In this document: positions 28,278 through 36,031 of the stretch, piece after piece
How the letters are laid out: each line of letters starts with the position of its first letter
Numbering within the stretch: the stretch's first letter is position 1
NCBI RefSeq assembly: GCF_016786325.1
Contig: NZ_JADWYU010000203.1
Location: 1-64,000, forward strand
Direction: 5' to 3'
Source of the DNA: Frankia nepalensis
GTDB lineage: Bacteria > Actinomycetota > Actinomycetes > Frankiales > Frankiaceae
DNA: 64,000 bases
Notes under the pieces: model-generated
Databases searched by the model: none
Told to the model about the DNA's origin: nothing
The model's input: the letters and a program-made list of their open reading frames with translations, nothing else
Position numbers and translations under genes: made by a program

Positions 28278-28964
28278 TCAGCGCGAGGGGTGGTCCCAGC
28301 GGCGTCCGAGCACGAACGCGAAGCGCTCGGGGACGGCGAGCGGGTCGCCGTCGCCCTCGGCTGGGAGCTCCTGGTAGTCGACCGCGACCGTCAGGCCGGC
28401 GACGCGCAGATGCCACGCGATGTCGCGTGGGTCCGGCTGCTCCTCGGGCCGTCGGGTCGCGCCGGCCGGGAGGGCGGGGACAGCGGCCGACGGTGTCACG
28501 AGGAGTAGCCGACCGCCGGGGCCGACGAGCCTTGCCAGGCCGGAGATCACCCGTGGCCAGTCGGCGGGCGGGAGCTGGTCGACGATGCCACCGGCCAGGA
28601 GAGCGTCGAGGTAGCCCGGCGCGACCACGGGCCAGGCGGTGTCCACGCTGTCGGCGAGTTCCTTGGCCGACGCGCCGACCCTGACCAGCCGGTCGTCCGG
28701 CGGCGACTGCCCGAGCGCGTCCCCGGACTGGTCGACATAGAGCAGCCGATCACCTGGGCCGAGCCGCTGAAGCAGGTGGTGAACGTGCGGGCCGCTTTCG
28801 TGGCCCACGCAGGCGACGCGGTCGCCGGGGGTGAGCTGGAGCTTTTCGGCGACGCGGTCCGCCATCCAGCCGAGGACAGCGCCATGGGGCGGAGAACCCT
28901 GGTTCTCGACCATGGCGAGTTGCCTATCGCGCGCAATTGGTTCAACGACGATCAAAGAAATCAC
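28278..28964 (-). CDS. Class I methyltransferase-like protein
   Basis: A 228-residue protein with a Rossmann-like SAM-binding layout: LQLTPGDRVACVGHESGPHVHHLLQRLG near residues 42-68, then GDRLLYVDQSGDAL as strand 2, and LARLVGPGGRLLLVTPS near 150. The glycine motif is degenerate (VGHESGPH), so SAM binding is not certain and the reaction is unknown. The GTG at 28964 is the furthest start; ATG at 28913 (MVENQGSPPHG) is a good alternative. Its 3' end abuts the corrupted tract at 28200. Confidence 0.6.
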   Translation of the reverse strand: MISLIVVEPIARDRQLAMVENQGSPPHGAVLGWMADRVAEKLQLTPGDRVACVGHESGPHVHHLLQRLGPGDRLLYVDQSGDALGQSPPDDRLVRVGASAKELADSVDTAWPVVAPGYLDALLAGGIVDQLPPADWPRVISGLARLVGPGGRLLLVTPSAAVPALPAGATRRPEEQPDPRDIAWHLRVAGLTVAVDYQELPAEGDGDPLAVPERFAFVLGRRWDHPSR

Positions 28965-29099
28965 CTCTGGCGGGCGCGCGACATGGACAGTGGACGGAGT
29001 GGTGGCGGCCGGCGCCCACCGGTTAGTGAAGACCCCGCGGCGGACGCCGGACTCGCTGTGACCCCTGCGCGGAGTCGAACATAACTAGCCACGGAACGT

Positions 29100-29153
29100 G
29101 TGACCAGGTCACGGAAGTGGCCACTAGGCGCCAACTTTGCGTGACGTGGCCAC
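29100..29153. promoter_or_regulatory. Cluster of small palindromes
   Basis: GTGACCAGGTCAC (29100-29112) is a perfect 13-base palindrome, followed by GTGGCCAC at 29117-29124 and again at 29146-29153, 29 bases apart. The spacing suggests protein binding on one DNA face. They lie upstream of the minus-strand methyltransferase-like gene and about 340 bases upstream of the sigma gene. Regulator unknown. Confidence 0.4.
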
Positions 29154-29221
29154 ACCTGGCCAAAGCCGTTAAGACCCGGTCAGCAAGTGCGGTTGCCTGG
29201 TGTAGCGTGCCGCCCACGCCG

Positions 29222-29271
29222 CCCCAGCGCACCGCGCGAACCCACCGACCTCGGCGGCAAGCGCGGTTTCC
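29222..29271 (+). repeat. Hairpin repeat, copy 1
   Basis: A 50-base unit with arms ACCGCGC (29231-29237) and GCGCGGT (29261-29267) around the core CCCACCGACCTC. It is 82 percent identical to the copy at 29361, and the stem differences between the copies are compensatory. Lies upstream of the ECF sigma gene. Confidence 0.7.
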
Positions 29272-29360
29272 CCTCCGTTCCGCCTGCCCATCACCCCTGC
29301 CCGCTGCCCTGCCCCCGCGCCCTGGCCACCGTCCCGCGCCCGCCCCCTGCCCGCCCCTGT

Positions 29361-29410
29361 CCCCAGCGCATCACGCGTGCCCACCGACCTCGCGGGCAAG
29401 CGTGATCTCC
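29361..29410 (+). repeat. Hairpin repeat, copy 2
   Basis: Same 50-base unit, with arms ATCACGCGTGCCC (29370-29382) and GGGCAAGCGTGAT (29394-29406), 12 of 13 pairs, around ACCGACCTCGC. Ends about 80 bases before the sigma gene. See copy 1. Confidence 0.7.
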
Positions 29411-29492
29411 CTGCGTCCCACCCTGCCCGTCGACGATCGACCCCGCCGTCGCCGCGCCGCCCCCTCCCAGCAAGACGGCCCCGAGGTCTGAC

Positions 29493-30155
29493 ATGACAGC
29501 CCCCGATTTGCTCACCAACCTGTACCTGGACAACCAACGGCAACTGCGCCATCTGGCCGCCCGCTATCTCAGCGGCGCCGCCCAGACCCCAGAGGACATC
29601 ACCCAGGAGGCCTACCTGCGGGTTTGGCATGCCTGGGATCGCATCGACCCTCAGGCGGCGCTGGCCTACCTGCGACGCACCGTCGTGAACCTGGCCATCG
29701 AGACGACCCGTCGCCAGGCCAGAGCCGAGCGGCGCGAAGGTGCCCTGTGCGCGACGGCCCACGCCCCCAGCGCCGAGGACGTCGCGCTCGCGCGCCTGCT
29801 CGACGCCGACGTCCACGCCGCGCTGCGGGCACTGCCAGCCCGCCAGCGGGAAGCGATCCTGCTCCGCCACATCCACGACCTGCCACTCCTCGACACCGCC
29901 GGTGAGATGGGTTGCGCCGAGGGCACGGTCAAGGCGTACATCAGCCGGGGACTGGATACGCTCCGCGCCCACCTGGACGCGGACAAACAGGTTCCGGCCG
30001 CCCCCGCGCACCCGCTGACCAAGCCACGGCGGGCGACCCCGCCGAAGCCTCGGCGGGCGGTTTCGGCGAAGCCCCGACGGGCGGCCGCGGCGAAGGCCCG
30101 GCGGGCTGCCCAGGCGCCGGAACCCGTCGGAGCCGCCCTGCGCGGCGCGGCATGA
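29493..30155 (+). CDS. ECF-type RNA polymerase sigma factor with basic repeat tail
   Basis: A 220-residue sigma-70 family protein. Region 2 covers about residues 10-75 (QLRHLAARYLSGAAQTPEDITQEAYLRVWHAWDRI), region 4 about 105-160 (ALRALPARQREAILLRHIHDLPLLDTAGEMGCAEGTVKAYISRGLDTLR, a helix-turn-helix that binds -35). Residues 177-208 form four 8-residue repeats of K(P/A)RRAxxx, giving a strongly positive tail not normal for ECF factors. No anti-sigma gene follows. The ATG at 29493 follows GACCCCGAGGTCTGAC, a weak ribosome site. A duplicated hairpin lies upstream. Confidence 0.85.
   Translation: MTAPDLLTNLYLDNQRQLRHLAARYLSGAAQTPEDITQEAYLRVWHAWDRIDPQAALAYLRRTVVNLAIETTRRQARAERREGALCATAHAPSAEDVALARLLDADVHAALRALPARQREAILLRHIHDLPLLDTAGEMGCAEGTVKAYISRGLDTLRAHLDADKQVPAAPAHPLTKPRRATPPKPRRAVSAKPRRAAAAKARRAAQAPEPVGAALRGAA
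30021..30116 (+). repeat. Four 24-bp repeats coding the sigma factor basic tail
   Basis: Units start at 30021, 30045, 30069 and 30093. Each codes K(P/A)RRA plus three variable residues. The period is in frame, so copy number could vary without breaking the gene. Confidence 0.85.
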
Positions 30156-30368
30156 CCTCGCGGCCCCGGTCGCCCTGGCCGTCCCGGCTGCCCCCGCGCG
30201 GCCGGGACGGAGCCAGGGGCGATCCCAGGACCGGTGAGCGCCGGCGCCGGGCCGGCGCTGGAACACGCGGCGCCGTCCGGCCTCCGTCGTCCCGGCGGTC
30301 GTCCCGGCGCCAGCTGGGCTTGCCCGCCCGGTGGCGGCGGGGAAGCGGAACGCCGCGCGGCGTCGCCG

Positions 30369-30386
30369 CTTAGAACCTGGTTTCAG
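30369..30386. promoter_or_regulatory. Candidate regulatory site 1 (TTAGAACCTGGTTTCAG)
   Basis: AACC-T-GGTT symmetry in an otherwise GC-rich gap. It shares 12 of 18 positions with the site at 30538, and the 9-mer TTAGAACCT recurs inverted at 35483. Confidence 0.4.
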
Positions 30387-30537
30387 AGTGGTCGGGTGAC
30401 GGCGAGGCGGCCGTCGCCCGACCAGGCCGGTTCCCCCGGTGCACCGGGGGAACACGTCGACGCCGCCGGCGGGTCCCCGGACACGCGCTGGCGGCCCCTG
30501 GCCGTTCGCCCGTGGCCGACCCTGGCGGGAGGCGCCG

Positions 30538-30555
30538 TTTAGATCTAGATTCCAG
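30538..30555 (+). promoter_or_regulatory. Candidate regulatory site 2 with -10 box TAGATT
   Basis: TTTAGATCTAGATTCCAG resembles the site at 30369 and contains TAGATT (30546-30551), a good -10. If used, the SDR mRNA has a leader of about 190 bases. No clear -35. Confidence 0.4.
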
Positions 30556-30745
30556 TGCCGTGGCCGGCACGGTCCGCCCGGCTCCCACCCGTCCCGCCGC
30601 CGTCGACCGCGACCGCGGGGCGCGCTCGGCTGTTCCCGCTGCCTGCCGGGGGCGGCCGAGGCGTGGCGCGCGAAAGGGACGGTCTCCAGCAGTCGCGGAC
30701 CGACCTCCACCGTCGAGAGCCCCAGGGCACAGGAGAGGAACGAGA

Positions 30746-31525
30746 ATGCTGCTGCGGAACAAGACGACCCTGATTACCGGCGTAGGCAGTGGCCTGGGAC
30801 GGGAGATGGCTTCTTCCATGCTCGCCGCCGGCGCCAACGTGGTCATCGCCGCCAGGTCCGCCGACGGGTTACGCCAGGCCGCGAAAGAACTCGACCCGTC
30901 CGGTGAGCGTGTTCTCGCCCATCCCGCCGACATCTGCGACGAGGAAAGCTGCGAGGCTCTCGTCACCGCGGCCGTGGACCGCTTCGGCGCGGTTGACTCC
31001 GTGGTTCAGGTCGCCGCATTCGAGGACGCGTTCGGCGGGCTGTTCGACGCGGACCTGGACAAGTGGAGCCGGGCCTTCGACACGAATGTCCTCGGTAGTC
31101 TCCGGCTGCTGCGGGCCGTCGTCCCGGCCATGAAGGAGCGGGGCGGCGGCTCGGTTGTCCTCGTCGGCAGTCAGTCGGCGTTCAAGGTCGCGATGCCCCA
31201 GGGGGGCTACGCGGCCTCGAAGGGCGCCCTCCTGTCGGCGATGTACTACCTCGCCGACGAACTCGGCCCCGACGGAATCCGCGTCAACACTGTCGTTCCC
31301 AGCTGGATGTGGGGCCCCAACGTTCAGCTCTATGTCGACTTCCGCGCGCAGACCGAAGGAAAGTCGACCGACGAGATCCTGGAGGAGATCGTCGGAAAGT
31401 TCCCGCTGCGCCGCATGACCGAGGACAGCGAGGTCGCCGACGCCGCGGTGTTCTTCTGCTCGGACCTGTCCAGGGCCGTCACCGGCCAGTATCTCCTGGT
31501 CAACAGCGGCGAGCTGATGCGCTGA
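30746..31525 (+). CDS. Short-chain dehydrogenase/reductase
   Basis: A 259-residue classical SDR. Nucleotide motif TGVGSGLG near residues 10-17, active site Ser in VLVGSQSAF and YAASKGA (Tyr and Lys) near 155-160, then NTVVPSWMWGPN. The expected role is NAD(P)H-linked oxidation or reduction of an alcohol or ketone. The ATG at 30746 follows AGGAGAGGAACGAGA. The DapB-like gene follows 135 bases later on the same strand; together they may act on the same substrate, but this is inference. Confidence 0.9.
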   Translation: MLLRNKTTLITGVGSGLGREMASSMLAAGANVVIAARSADGLRQAAKELDPSGERVLAHPADICDEESCEALVTAAVDRFGAVDSVVQVAAFEDAFGGLFDADLDKWSRAFDTNVLGSLRLLRAVVPAMKERGGGSVVLVGSQSAFKVAMPQGGYAASKGALLSAMYYLADELGPDGIRVNTVVPSWMWGPNVQLYVDFRAQTEGKSTDEILEEIVGKFPLRRMTEDSEVADAAVFFCSDLSRAVTGQYLLVNSGELMR

Positions 31526-31659
31526 CGCCCGCGCGCCGGCCCACGCGGCGGCCGCGCCACGGGAGGCACGCGCACCTGTCCGCGTCGCGGTCCGTGGTCG
31601 TCTGCTCCGGTGGGCCGAAGGCTCGACCAGCTGGATCCTCGACCACCCAGGAGTGCGCC

Positions 31660-32736
31660 ATGAAATACCCAGTCATCGTGTGGGGAACCGGATTCGTCGG
31701 CAAGCGGGTGATCCGGGAGCTCGTCGACCACCCGGTCTTCGAACTCGTCGGGGTCATCGTCTCCGACCCGGCCAAGGAGGGCCGCGACGCGGGCGAGATC
31801 GCCGGCATCGGACCCATCGGCGTCACGGCCACCCGTGACGCGGCGGCCGTGCTCGGCCGCGGGGCGGCCGCCGTCGCCTACTTCGGCCCGACCGCCGCCT
31901 ATGCCGCGCAGAACATCGCCAACATGTCGCTGGCGCTGCGCGCCGGCGTCAACGTCGTCTCCACGGCCATGACGCCGCTGGTCTATCCCCCCGCCTGCTC
32001 GGAGGACCTCACCCGCGAACTCGCGGCGGCGTGCGCCGAAGGCGCGACCAGCTGCTTCACCACCGGCATCGATCCCGGCTTCGCCAACGACCTCTTCCCG
32101 ATGACGCTGATGGGCCTCACCGGACGCGTCGACTCGGTCCGGATCCAGGAGATCCTCGACTACTCCACCTACACCGGCGACTACAGCCCGATGGGTCTCG
32201 GCGAGCCGGTCGAGACCCAGGCTCTCCTGGAGATCCCGGAGCTGCTGATCTTCGGCTGGGGACACACGATCCCGATGATCGCCGACGCGATCGGCGTCAA
32301 GCTGGAGAAGATCGACACCATCTGGGAGAAGTGGGCGACACCCGAGCCGATCGTCTTTCCGCACGGGCGGGTCGAGACGGGCCACACCGCCGCGGTCCGG
32401 TTCGAGATCCGGGGCTGGGCCGACGGCGAGCCACGCATCGTCGTCGAGCACTGCAACCGGATCACCCACGCCGCGGCACCCGACTGGCCCCGCCCGAAGA
32501 TGGTCGACAACGACGCCTACCGGGTCACGATCAAGGGCAGTCCGAACATCGAGCAGGAGACGGCCTTCCGCGCGTTCGACTCGGGCGACCCCAACGAGGC
32601 CGGCTGCCTGGCCAACGGCATGCGGGCCGTCAACGCCATCCCGGCCGTCGTCGACGCCGCCCCCGGCCTCCTGTCGGCGCTCGACCTCCCCCTGGTCCCG
32701 GGCTTCGGCGCCATGCGCGCCGCCGCCGGTCGGTAG
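31660..32736 (+). CDS. DapB-like NAD(P)-dependent dehydrogenase
   Basis: A 358-residue protein of the dihydrodipicolinate reductase-like group also called 2,4-diaminopentanoate dehydrogenase-like. It begins with a dinucleotide fold (VIVWGTGFVGKRVIREL) and contains TGIDPGFANDLFPMTLMGL near residue 143 and LPLVPGFGAMR at the C-terminus. It is much longer than true DapB (about 250) and no lysine pathway genes are near. It is a paralogue of the gene at 41106, sharing NVVST.MTPLVYPP-like and GIxPGFxxD motifs. These enzymes are common beside P450 and SDR genes in mycobacteria and Frankia; substrate unknown. CAGGAGTGCGCC precedes the ATG. Confidence 0.8.
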   Translation: MKYPVIVWGTGFVGKRVIRELVDHPVFELVGVIVSDPAKEGRDAGEIAGIGPIGVTATRDAAAVLGRGAAAVAYFGPTAAYAAQNIANMSLALRAGVNVVSTAMTPLVYPPACSEDLTRELAAACAEGATSCFTTGIDPGFANDLFPMTLMGLTGRVDSVRIQEILDYSTYTGDYSPMGLGEPVETQALLEIPELLIFGWGHTIPMIADAIGVKLEKIDTIWEKWATPEPIVFPHGRVETGHTAAVRFEIRGWADGEPRIVVEHCNRITHAAAPDWPRPKMVDNDAYRVTIKGSPNIEQETAFRAFDSGDPNEAGCLANGMRAVNAIPAVVDAAPGLLSALDLPLVPGFGAMRAAAGR

Positions 32737-32855
32737 GCCGCGGCTGGCTCCTGGCGCCAGGGATCGCTCCTCGGGCCGTGTCGCGGTTCTCGTCGGTCAC
32801 GGCGGTATCCGCGACGCGGCCCCGCGAGGTGGCGGGTGGGCGCATAGTGGTTGGC

Positions 32856-33344
32856 ATGCCGGTCGTTCGCGCGCAGGTCACGGCGGAGGTGCCGCCAGAG
32901 GTGGCGTTCGTCGTGTCGCAGACGACTGGGGCGCTCCGGCTGAGCTGGGATCCGTTCATCCGCCGGCAGCACTTTCTGGACGGCGCCGAACGGCCGGCGA
33001 AGGGGGTGCGGACGCTGACGCGGTCCCGTCATGGACTGCGCATGGTCAGCGAGTACGTGTCCTACGCGCCGCCCAGCCACGTCGGGATGAAGATGGTCTC
33101 CGGCCCGTGGTTCTTCGAGATGTTCGCCGGTGGCTGGCGGTTCGCGCCGGCGCCGGGTGGCCGGGGGACCGTCGCGACCTGGACCTACAGCTTCCGATGC
33201 CGGCCGCGGCTGCTGCGCCCGGTCATGAACACCGTCGGGACGTGGCTGCTGGGCCGCGACATTCGCCGGCGGCTCGCGGCGTTCGCGGCCGCGTGCGACG
33301 ACGAGCGGATTTGCGCGGTGGCCGTCGGCCAGGGGGCGGCCTGA
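32856..33344 (+). CDS. SRPBCC-family protein
   Basis: A 162-residue START/polyketide cyclase-like protein: VRAQVTAEVPPEVAFVVSQTTGALRLSWDPFI at the start, then HGLRMVSEYVSYAPPSHVGMKMVSGPWFFEMFAGGWRF, and the long C-terminal helix RPVMNTVGTWLLGRDIRRRLAAF. Such proteins bind hydrophobic ligands in a cavity. CATAGT at 32843-32848 could be a -10 box placing the mRNA start at the ATG (leaderless); GTG 32847 is an alternative. Ligand unknown. Confidence 0.7.
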   Translation: MPVVRAQVTAEVPPEVAFVVSQTTGALRLSWDPFIRRQHFLDGAERPAKGVRTLTRSRHGLRMVSEYVSYAPPSHVGMKMVSGPWFFEMFAGGWRFAPAPGGRGTVATWTYSFRCRPRLLRPVMNTVGTWLLGRDIRRRLAAFAAACDDERICAVAVGQGAA

Positions 33345-33415
33345 GCCGCGCCGGCTGACCGCGCCGCGCGCACGACCGTCCCCCGGATGGGTGGGCCAAG
33401 GGATACTCCGGCATT

Positions 33416-33832
33416 GTGGTGCAGCTTTCTCGTCACCTGCTGCGGGCCAAGGACCTTGCTGATGGCCGGTACTTCGAGCCGCTGACCGTGGCGGAGCTGG
33501 CGCGGGCCGCGGGGTTGTCGCCCGCCCATTTCAGCCGTGAGTTCCGGCGCGCGTTCGGCGAGTCTCCGCACCGGTACCTGCTCACCCGCCGGCTGGAGCG
33601 GGCGGCCGCCCTGCTGCGCAACACCGACCGGCCGGTGACCGAGATCTGTTTCTCCGTCGGGCTGACGAGCCTGGGCTCGTTCACGACGAGCTTCCGGCGG
33701 GTGTACGGCGTCACGCCGCTGGCCTACCGCGCCAGCTTCCCGCCGGCCCGGCGGCACATCCGGGTGCCGGACTGCGTCGCCCGGGCCTACGGCCGGCCCA
33801 AGAACCGCACGTTTCGAGAAGTCGAGGCCTGA
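33416..33832 (+). CDS. AraC-family DNA-binding protein (single domain)
   Basis: A 138-residue protein consisting only of the two helix-turn-helix motifs of AraC regulators: LTVAELARAAGLSPAHFSREFRRAFG and PVTEICFSVGLTSLGSFTTSFRRVYGVTPLAYR. It lacks a ligand domain. It is followed 42 bases later by a VOC-family gene, a pairing I know from many actinobacteria, so it probably regulates that gene. The GTG at 33416 lies soon after GATACT (33402), so the mRNA may be leaderless. Confidence 0.88.
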   Translation: MVQLSRHLLRAKDLADGRYFEPLTVAELARAAGLSPAHFSREFRRAFGESPHRYLLTRRLERAAALLRNTDRPVTEICFSVGLTSLGSFTTSFRRVYGVTPLAYRASFPPARRHIRVPDCVARAYGRPKNRTFREVEA

Positions 33833-33874
33833 TCCGGGCGCGTAGCGTCGCGCGCAGCCGACCCGGGAGCCCCG

Positions 33875-34306
33875 ATGATCAGGATCGTCAACGCGCAGTT
33901 CTGGGTGCACGACCAGGACGAGGCGCTCGCCTTCTACACGCGGATGCTCGGCTGGGAGGTGCGAGCGGACGTCACGATGCCCGAATGGGCGTTCCGGTGG
34001 CTCGTCGTCGGCCCCGTCGGACAGGAGGGTGTCGGGCTCGTTCTGATGCCGGTCCCGAAGCCGCCCATGTTCGACGGGAGCACCAGCGAGGCGTTGGCCG
34101 AGCTGGTCGCGAAGGGCGCGGGCGGCACGCTGTTCCTGGAGACCGACGACTGCCAGGCCGCCTACGACGAGCTGTCCGCCCGGGGCGTCGCCTTCAACGA
34201 CCCGCCGACCCGTCAGCCCTACGGCATCGACACGTCCTTCCGCGACCCGTCCGGCAACAACGTCCGCCTCACCCAGGTCCTCGAGTTCTCGCCGGACCGC
34301 CACTGA
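33875..34306 (+). CDS. VOC-family (glyoxalase/dioxygenase fold) protein
   Basis: A 143-residue vicinal oxygen chelate protein: IRIVNAQFWVHDQDEALAFYTRMLGWEVR opens the first beta-alpha-beta-beta-beta module, GTLFLETDDCQAAYDELSARGVAFNDPPTRQPYGID and TSFRDPSGNNVRL the second. Members include glyoxalases, fosfomycin-resistance proteins and extradiol dioxygenases. The typical metal-binding set is incomplete by eye, so catalytic type cannot be named. Pairs with the AraC gene upstream. Confidence 0.85.
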   Translation: MIRIVNAQFWVHDQDEALAFYTRMLGWEVRADVTMPEWAFRWLVVGPVGQEGVGLVLMPVPKPPMFDGSTSEALAELVAKGAGGTLFLETDDCQAAYDELSARGVAFNDPPTRQPYGIDTSFRDPSGNNVRLTQVLEFSPDRH

Positions 34307-34519
34307 GGCAGCCCCGTCGGCCGGCACACGGGCGGCCCTCCCCAGCCCACCGGCCCGGCATCCCACCGCCCGGCATCCCACCGGCGCGGCCGTCGGCCGC
34401 GCGCGGCGCTGGTCGCCCGGCTGTCCCGTGCCAGGCCGCCGCTCGCCGTCACCTGTCGCTTCCCGCGCGGGATCTCGGAACGTGGGATCTCGGAAACCGA
34501 GGAACTGAGGAATCCAGTC

Positions 34520-35116
34520 ATGACGACGGACGACGTCGGCCTTCAGCCGCTCGTGGCCAGGAGCTACCTGGCGCTCGCGGACGTCCTCGACCCGCTCTCC
34601 GACGACCGGTGGGACACGCCGTCGCTGTGCGCGGGCTGGCGCGTCCGGGAGGTCGTCGCGCACCTGACCATGGCGGCGCGTTACTCCGAGAGGGCCTTTC
34701 TCGCCGAGCTGCGCGCCTGTGACTTCGACTTCTCCCGGCTGTCCGACCTGATCGCCGGCCGCGACGCCAGGCTGCCTACCGCGGAGCTGGTCGCGAACCT
34801 GCGCCGCGAGGTCATGCATCGGTGGACGCCGCCGGACGGCGGCCACCGCGGCGCCCTGAGCCACGTGGTCATCCACGGCCTCGACATCACCGTGCCGCTG
34901 GGTGTGCCTCGCCTGGCCGCTGACGAGGCCATGGTTGTCGTCCTCGACAGCCTCGGCGCCGAAGGCGGCGCCAGGCATTTCGGCGTCGACCTCGCTGGGC
35001 GTCGCCTCGAGGCGACGGATCTCGACTGGTCGTTCGGTGCCGGGCAACCACTGCGCGGCCCAGCCGAGGACCTCGTGCTTCTGCTCGCCGGCCGCTCGCC
35101 CATGGCGGATTCCTGA
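34520..35116 (+). CDS. Mycothiol-dependent maleylpyruvate isomerase-family protein
   Basis: A 198-residue DinB-like four-helix protein. LCAGWRVREVVAHLTMAARYS near residues 35-55 carries the His that binds metal in this family, and RGALSHVVIHGLDITVPLG near 113-131 gives the second His cluster. The family uses mycothiol, the actinobacterial thiol, for isomerisation or conjugation. No gentisate pathway genes flank it, so a different thiol-transfer reaction is likely. The 213-base gap upstream holds short direct repeats (CCGGCATCCCACC and GGGATCTCGGAA, each twice). Confidence 0.75.
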   Translation: MTTDDVGLQPLVARSYLALADVLDPLSDDRWDTPSLCAGWRVREVVAHLTMAARYSERAFLAELRACDFDFSRLSDLIAGRDARLPTAELVANLRREVMHRWTPPDGGHRGALSHVVIHGLDITVPLGVPRLAADEAMVVVLDSLGAEGGARHFGVDLAGRRLEATDLDWSFGAGQPLRGPAEDLVLLLAGRSPMADS

Positions 35117-35440
35117 TCCGCGGGTTCGGATTCGCGCTCTGCGAGCGCGCCCGTACCCGGCCTCCCGACGCGGCACCAGCGGATCCGCCATCCTCGCTCT
35201 GTCGCCACGGGCCAGCGGGCGAGCCAGCCGAACACTCGAGCCAGGACCAGATCACCGACCGCAGCGCCATGAACAGTGATCATGGGCCCTCGTGGCTGAC
35301 GGTGGAGTCGCGGGTCGGCACTCCGAAAACGACTTCCGGCGCGGAACTGGCCGCCCTCCGCTCGCCGACGCGCTCCCGTGCACGGCGGGATCATCCGCCC
35401 GGCTCGACGCTTCCTTCCGTCGCCTTGCACCGCACAGGCG

Positions 35441-35469
35441 TTGACTGCCACCAGGCCAGGCGCTACGTT
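35441..35469 (+). promoter_or_regulatory. Promoter TTGACT-17-TACGTT
   Basis: TTGACT (35441-35446) and TACGTT (35464-35469) are separated by exactly 17 bases. Start is predicted near 35476. It points at the cluster beginning at 36032. Confidence 0.65.
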
Positions 35470-35480
35470 CGGAACAACTA

Positions 35481-35496
35481 TTAGGTTCTAATTTAG
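35481..35496. promoter_or_regulatory. Operator-like AT-rich palindromes
   Basis: TTAGGTTCTAATTTAG holds two overlapping inverted repeats, TTAG-GTT-CTAA and CTAA-T-TTAG. It lies at about +5 to +20 from the predicted start, a repressor position. Its inverse shares TTAGAACCT with the site at 30369. Confidence 0.5.
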
Positions 35497-36031
35497 GGTG
35501 ACGAGAAGGAGGCTCGCTCGGCGGCACGAGAGCATGGCGCCGCGGCACGGTTGATCACGGTTGATCACGAGTTGTCCGCGGGAACGGCGAGGAGACCGGC
35601 TGCCGGTCGAGCCGTTGCCGCGAATATTCGGCGATCATGCTCGCGGGTCTGGCGCGTACGGGCCGGGCGAACGCCGCGGGGAGCGGGGCCAGGCGGAAGC
35701 TCAACGGCACACCGATCAGCTGCCGGCTCGGCGTGGCGCGCTGGAAGGCGCCCCGCCTGGCTGGCCGAGGTCCAGAAAACAACCAGCTGGTTTGTTTGGG
35801 TCTCGCCGGAATGCCGCCTCCCGGTTTCGACCAGAATTTCGGGGTCAGTCGGTCGTCTATCCCGCCGACTGATCCGGACAGCGTCAGGGCGGGCGGGAGC
35901 CCTTTCCTGGCTCGGCCTCCTCCGGCTGGCGGACCGCGTCGGCGAGTCGCGTATCTCTGGAAGCGGCCCAGGAGCCGACTGAACGCGGGCATTTCGGGAT
36001 CACACATCTTCGGAGAACAGGCGGGGATCGC

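Larger units (their letters stand above)
30156..30745. other. Intergenic region before the SDR gene
   Basis: Some 590 bases without a credible gene, containing the two related sites at 30369 and 30538. Confidence 0.45.
35117..36031. other. Long non-coding region before the receptor-P450 cluster
   Basis: About 915 bases without a credible gene. It contains a consensus-like promoter (35441), an AT-rich operator (35481), a strong orphan ribosome site AGAAGGAGG near 35503 followed only by a 6-codon frame from ATG 35533, and the direct repeat CACGGTTGAT (near 35546). Either a very long mRNA leader or the remnant of a lost first gene. Confidence 0.5.

Noticed and set aside
30369-30386. KstR cholesterol-regulator box
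   Set aside because: KstR needs AAC-NN-GTT; here the gap is three bases and the flanks do not match.
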